Of a DNA stretch of 64,000 nucleotides, positions 60,742-64,000 are shown piece by piece. A program made the position numbers and the translations under genes. Numbering within the stretch: the first letter of the stretch is position 1; each line of letters starts with the position of its first letter. The notes under the pieces were generated by a model that did not search any database, was not told the DNA's origin, and saw only the letters and a list, made by a program, of their open reading frames with translations. Source of the stretch: Chitinophaga skermanii (lineage in GTDB: Bacteria > Bacteroidota > Bacteroidia > Chitinophagales > Chitinophagaceae); contig NZ_QLLL01000004.1 of NCBI RefSeq assembly GCF_003259335.1, forward strand, positions 325,689-389,688, read 5' to 3'.

Positions 60742-62004
60742 TTAGTTACGCGAGATTTGTTGATTGTTGCAGATGCCCAATACTTTACCCACTAAGGTGT
60801 CGCCGATGAAGTAAGAGTTTTTAGATAAAGAACCGATATGCTCTTTCGTAAAAGTATATGGCTCATTTGGCAAGAAGAAGGTAAGGTTCGCTTTCGCACC
60901 TTCCTCGATATTTACCGCCGGCAACCCGAATATTTCGCGGGGCGCCACCGTTAGCATATGCACAATTTTCTCTACCGGTACGTTCGGTAAGGCTTTACGA
61001 ATTACACCGAAAGCACTTTCTAACCCAATCATGCCACCTTTTGCATATTCAAACTCCACTTCTTTCGCATCCCAATCTTGTGGTAAGTGATGCGTAGCGA
61101 AGCAATCCACGGTACCATCCGCCACGGCTGCCTGTAGCGCCGCTACGTCTGCTGCTGTGCGCAATGGAGGGTTCACTTTCAAGTTCGTATTGTATTGGCG
61201 TAAACTTTCGTCGTTCAGGCACAAGTGGTAAGGTGTAACCGAGCAAGTAACTTGGATACCTTTCGCCTTGGCAGCCGCGATTAACGCGATGCTGTTGGCG
61301 GTGCTTACCCCTGTAAAGTGAATGCGCGAGTTCGTATAATCTGCTAATTCTAAGTCACGTTTGATCATCATTTCTTCCGCGATGGCCGGCTTACCGGGCA
61401 TTCCAAGAAGGGTCGATTGCACGCCTTCGTTCATCAAACCATGACCAGAAATGCTGGTATCTTCTGGGATTTGTACAATCACGCCATCGAATGCCTTCAC
61501 ATATTGCAAGGCTTTCAGCATAATGCCGGGCGATTGTATCGGTTTCAAACCATCGGTAAACGCTACGGCCCCGGTTTGTTGCATCTCGTACATTTCCGCC
61601 AAGTTGCTGCCTTCGAGATTCTTCGATACAGCACCCATTGGTAATACGTTCACCACGCCGTGGCGGGTTTTGCTTAATACGTATTCCACTTGCGGCTTAC
61701 TGGTAATGCCGGGCTGCGTATTCGGTACAATCATCACAGTGGTGTAGCCGCCTTTCGCCGCTGCCAAGCTACCTGATTGTAAGTCTTCTTTGTATTCCGT
61801 CCCGGGATCGTTAAAATGGGAAAATACATCTACCCAACCCGCCGAAACGTGTAGGCCCTTGGCATCCACCACCGTTGCACCATCAGCAGAAAGCTGATCG
61901 CCAATTTGTTGGATGGTACCATTGGAAATAAGAATGTCTTTTGTTTGCCCATTGAAAGAGCTGTTCGCCGAGATTATTGTTGCGCTTTTAAGAAGTATTT
62001 GCAT
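60742..62004 (-). CDS. Dihydroorotase-like protein lacking metal ligands
   Basis: 420-aa amidohydrolase barrel of the dihydroorotase family, starting at the ATG at 62004 (MQILLKSATIISANSSFNGQ); the frame upstream to 62208 is not part of it. In active enzymes the first motif is DxHxHxRxPG; here it is VDVFSHFNDPGTEYKEDL, with the first His replaced by Phe and the Arg by Asn. The later SVTPYHL has Tyr for His, and the usual TDHAP reads THHLP. Probably inactive, like the non-catalytic PyrC' subunits that stabilise aspartate transcarbamoylase. Promoter-like TACATTTG precedes it. Confidence 0.88.
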   Translation of the reverse strand: MQILLKSATIISANSSFNGQTKDILISNGTIQQIGDQLSADGATVVDAKGLHVSAGWVDVFSHFNDPGTEYKEDLQSGSLAAAKGGYTTVMIVPNTQPGITSKPQVEYVLSKTRHGVVNVLPMGAVSKNLEGSNLAEMYEMQQTGAVAFTDGLKPIQSPGIMLKALQYVKAFDGVIVQIPEDTSISGHGLMNEGVQSTLLGMPGKPAIAEEMMIKRDLELADYTNSRIHFTGVSTANSIALIAAAKAKGIQVTCSVTPYHLCLNDESLRQYNTNLKVNPPLRTAADVAALQAAVADGTVDCFATHHLPQDWDAKEVEFEYAKGGMIGLESAFGVIRKALPNVPVEKIVHMLTVAPREIFGLPAVNIEEGAKANLTFFLPNEPYTFTKEHIGSLSKNSYFIGDTLVGKVLGICNNQQISRN

Positions 62005-62043
62005 TGCAGGATAATGATCTTTACTTTCAGAACCAATCGACCG

Positions 62044-62074
62044 CAAATGTAGTATAAAACCGGGAAAACACGAA
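62044..62074 (-). promoter_or_regulatory. Promoter of the dihydroorotase-like operon
   Basis: On the minus strand TACATTTG (62044-62051) is a perfect -7 box, with TTCG about 19 bases upstream as a weak -33. The predicted leader is about 33 bases. Confidence 0.5.
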
Positions 62075-62182
62075 GCCTTTCCCAAAATGGTAAAGCCTTC
62101 ACACCGAATACTTTGTATATCACGATTGGCAATTATAACGCAGTACCAAACCGCTATACAGCAAAGCCCATAAACGATTGAT

Positions 62183-62223
62183 AAATAAGCCGCATTTCGC
62201 GAAACCAAAGATGCGGCTTATTT
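62183..62223. terminator. Bidirectional intrinsic terminator
   Basis: AAATAAGCCGCAT and ATGCGGCTTATTT form a perfect 13-bp stem around 15 bases. On the minus strand it ends the frameshifted lipoprotein gene. Confidence 0.8.
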
Positions 62224-62259
62224 ATATGGTATGTTTTTATAAAATGTTAAATTTTCTTT

Positions 62260-62593
62260 TTATTTCCCGTCGATGAAGTTGTACACCATCGGGCAATGTG
62301 TATAAGCACTGTCAAAGCTGTTCGTTTTACTATACCCGTTTTTCAGCAAGGGTAAGTAGGGGTGCTTGGCATCGGCTTGCCTATCGTTCACTGTATTCCC
62401 TTTGTAGTAAATGTCGTTTTTGAAGTTTTTCATCACATCCCAATAAGCAAAACTATCTTCTTCGCACCTCGCTAACATTAATACGGCTTGTGCACCCACT
62501 TCGTCTCACATAAGTAAAAGGCCGCTTGGGTTGTAGCGTACAACCAAACAGCATCATGCAGGTTAACCCGCAAAACAAAAATAGGAGCCGCAT
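62260..62593 (-). pseudogene. Frameshifted small lipoprotein gene
   Basis: Two reading frames make up what looks like one gene. Starting at the ATG at 62593, one frame gives MRLLFLFCGLTCMMLFGC, a lipoprotein signal peptide, then TLQPKRPFTYV. The other, just after a TGA, gives DEVGAQAVLMLARCEEDSFAYWDVMKNFK and on to the stop at 62260. The switch lies at about 62502-62512. One inserted or two missing bases would restore a 111-aa protein. It is a real pseudogene or a sequencing error; no family recognised. Confidence 0.6.
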
Positions 62594-62700
62594 TGTAAGA
62601 AGGAATTACTCAAATCTACTACTATTATTGCCACTAACGGAAACGAGTACACGTAGAAAATTTATAAAGTATTGTTAATTCCTTTTAAAACAATACCTAC

Positions 62701-62737
62701 TGTCCGATTCCGGACATTTCTTGTTCGGCAACGAACA
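62701..62737. promoter_or_regulatory. Twin palindromic boxes, likely enhancer sites
   Basis: TGTCCG-ATTC-CGGACA (62701-62716) and TGTTCG-GCAA-CGAACA (62722-62737) are perfect 6-bp inverted repeats with 4-base centres, 21 bases apart start to start, that is two helical turns. They lie 53 bases before a sigma-54-like -24/-12 element. Confidence 0.65.
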
Positions 62738-62789
62738 TTTATCTATTTTTATCTTGTATTAAACCCGCTACTATGGCGAGTTGTATTAT

Positions 62790-62805
62790 CGGCACATCCC
62801 TTGTT
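62790..62805 (+). promoter_or_regulatory. Sigma-54-like promoter
   Basis: CGGCACATCCCTTGTT has GG and GT at -24 and -12, ten bases apart; it matches GGCAC and TTG of the consensus but the -12 C is T. Predicted start near 62815, 22 bases before the permease ATG. Confidence 0.4.
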
Positions 62806-62836
62806 GGCATACTCCCAGAACGAAATCTATCAAACT

Positions 62837-64000
62837 ATGTGGTTACATCAACTTAGGATTTTATACCGCAATATCTTGCGTTTTAAAAGCACCTTTATTA
62901 TCAACCTGTTAGGCTTGTCCGCCGGCTTAGCCTGCGCGATTTTGATTTTTATGTGGGTGAATGATGAACTACACGTTGATAAGTATTTCAGCAACCAATC
63001 GCAATTGTACGCACTAAGGGGCATCCATCAACAATCCAATAACATCACCACCACGGAAAATACGCCCGCTTTACTAGGCGAATCTATCGTGAAAGATGTA
63101 CCCGGGATTGCAGCTTATACCACGGTAATTCCCCCGCAAGTACTACCACCGTACACTTTCGGTTATGAAAATGAATCGATTAAAGGTGAAATGGGGTATG
63201 CCGACAAGCACTTCTTCCGCGTATTCCCCTACAAAATGCTCTATGGCGATCCTACTACGGCGCTGAGCGATATCAATAAAATGGTGATCAGCGAAAGCAT
63301 CGCGAAACGCTTCTTCAAAGATCCCGCAGCAGCAATCGGTAAAACTTTAAGCTGGGAACATGAAAGGCCATTTATAGTAGCCGGTGTTTTTGAAGATATG
63401 CCCAGCAATGCTACCGATCATTACGAATTCATTATTCCCACCGAAGTATATTATTCCTTACCAAGCTCCTATATTAACTGGGATAACCACAACGGCCGTA
63501 CTTACCTAGAATTAGAAAAAGGTGTAGATCCTGCCGCTTTCCAGGTGAAAATAAAAGACTATATCAAAACCAAGTTGCCTTCTTCTTTGGTTACATTACG
63601 ACTCGTGCCCTATGCCGAACGCTACCTCTACGACCATTATGAAAACGGTGTAGTAGTAGGTGGAAGAATTGAATATGTACGTTTGTTCAGCATTATCGCC
63701 ATTTTTATCGTGGTAATTGCTTGTATCAATTTCATGAACCTCACCACGGCTAAAGCATCCCGCAGGATGAAAGAAATTGGGGTGAAAAAGGCAGTAGGGG
63801 CCAGCAAACAATCTTTGGTGTTTCAATACCTGGGCGAATCAATGTTCATGGCATTCTTATCGTTGCTGTTTGCATTAGTAATCGTTTATTGCTGCTTACC
63901 CACTTTCAATAACATCACGGGTAAATCATTGACTTTTGCGTTCTCTTGGCAATTGGTCGGTGTTTTATTGGGCATTACCTGTATCACGGGCCTACTAGCC
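62837..64000 (+). CDS. ABC transporter permease, MacB/FtsX family, 3'-truncated
   Basis: 388 residues of an open frame running off the window. N-terminal transmembrane helix (FIINLLGLSAGLACAILIFMWV, about residues 20-42), then a large periplasmic MacB_PCD-like domain (SISAKRFFKDPAAAIGKTLS-type segment at about 155), then helices with FIVVIACINFMNLTTAKASRR and the FtsX-like core MKEIGVKKAVGASKQSLVFQYLGESMFMAFLS. Bacteroidota carry many such paired permeases. No ATPase gene is seen in the window. The upstream twin palindromes suggest sigma-54 control. Confidence 0.92.
   Translation, partial: MWLHQLRILYRNILRFKSTFIINLLGLSAGLACAILIFMWVNDELHVDKYFSNQSQLYALRGIHQQSNNITTTENTPALLGESIVKDVPGIAAYTTVIPPQVLPPYTFGYENESIKGEMGYADKHFFRVFPYKMLYGDPTTALSDINKMVISESIAKRFFKDPAAAIGKTLSWEHERPFIVAGVFEDMPSNATDHYEFIIPTEVYYSLPSSYINWDNHNGRTYLELEKGVDPAAFQVKIKDYIKTKLPSSLVTLRLVPYAERYLYDHYENGVVVGGRIEYVRLFSIIAIFIVVIACINFMNLTTAKASRRMKEIGVKKAVGASKQSLVFQYLGESMFMAFLSLLFALVIVYCCLPTFNNITGKSLTFAFSWQLVGVLLGITCITGLLA

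Overview
The window looks like chromosomal DNA from a member of the Bacteroidota, most likely the Chitinophagia/Chitinophagaceae side of the phylum (the rank is inferred from gene content, not measured). The evidence is an adjacent SusC/SusD pair, a type IX secretion-style C-terminus on a secreted peptidase, an rpmB-rpmG-DUF4295 ribosomal cluster, many lipoproteins, few Shine-Dalgarno sites, and several promoters of the phylum-specific form TTTG-N20-(T/C)AnnTTTG. No rRNA, tRNA, CRISPR array, prophage or complete insertion sequence was recognised. Genes are cut at both ends: the C-terminus of SppA on the left and a FtsX/MacB-type ABC permease on the right.

Layout. 1-9.7 kb holds the sppA end, two lipoproteins, two SRPBCC proteins, an ABC-2 permease, bioA, and a small redox cluster (GNAT, coiled-coil protein, OsmC, YjdI-like Fe-S protein, pirin, glyoxalase-fold protein). 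10-12 kb is an organic-peroxide module, ohrR-ohr plus an NADP-dependent oxidoreductase, with a clear promoter/operator. 12.3-17.7 kb carries an M64 peptidase, proline dehydrogenase, an AraC regulator and a MarR regulator with a palindromic operator. 17.7-18.9 kb has no convincing gene but several strong hairpins. 20-36.9 kb is a pectin utilisation locus: LacI regulator, SusC, SusD, PL1 pectate lyase, GH28 polygalacturonase, GH105 hydrolase, CE8 pectin methylesterase, UxaB, UxaC and an ExuT-like transporter. 37.0-37.3 kb is a non-coding array with an 11-bp period. 37.5-43.5 kb has queG, a DUF3857/transglutaminase pair and a class A beta-lactamase-fold protein. 44-47.3 kb has ahpC-ahpD, rpmB-rpmG-DUF4295 and ftsY. 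47.5-56 kb has a JmjC/cupin protein, rimO, a DEAD-box helicase, glgB and small envelope proteins. 56.4-62.6 kb runs mostly on the minus strand: sterol desaturase-like protein, hypothetical proteins, GT2-DUF4199-dihydroorotase-like operon and a frameshifted lipoprotein.

How genes work together. In the pectin locus CE8 removes methyl esters, PL1 and GH28 cut homogalacturonan, SusC/D import oligomers, GH105 removes unsaturated ends, ExuT imports galacturonate, and UxaC/UxaB convert it to altronate. Altronate dehydratase, KdgK/KdgA and KduI/KduD are not in the window. A near-palindrome shared by the LacI-susC gap and the PL1-GH28 gap is a candidate operator for this LacI protein. The most unusual items are the 11-bp phased array, the twin palindromes plus a sigma-54-like promoter before the last gene, a dihydroorotase-like protein lacking metal ligands, and the hairpin-rich gene-free stretch near 18 kb.
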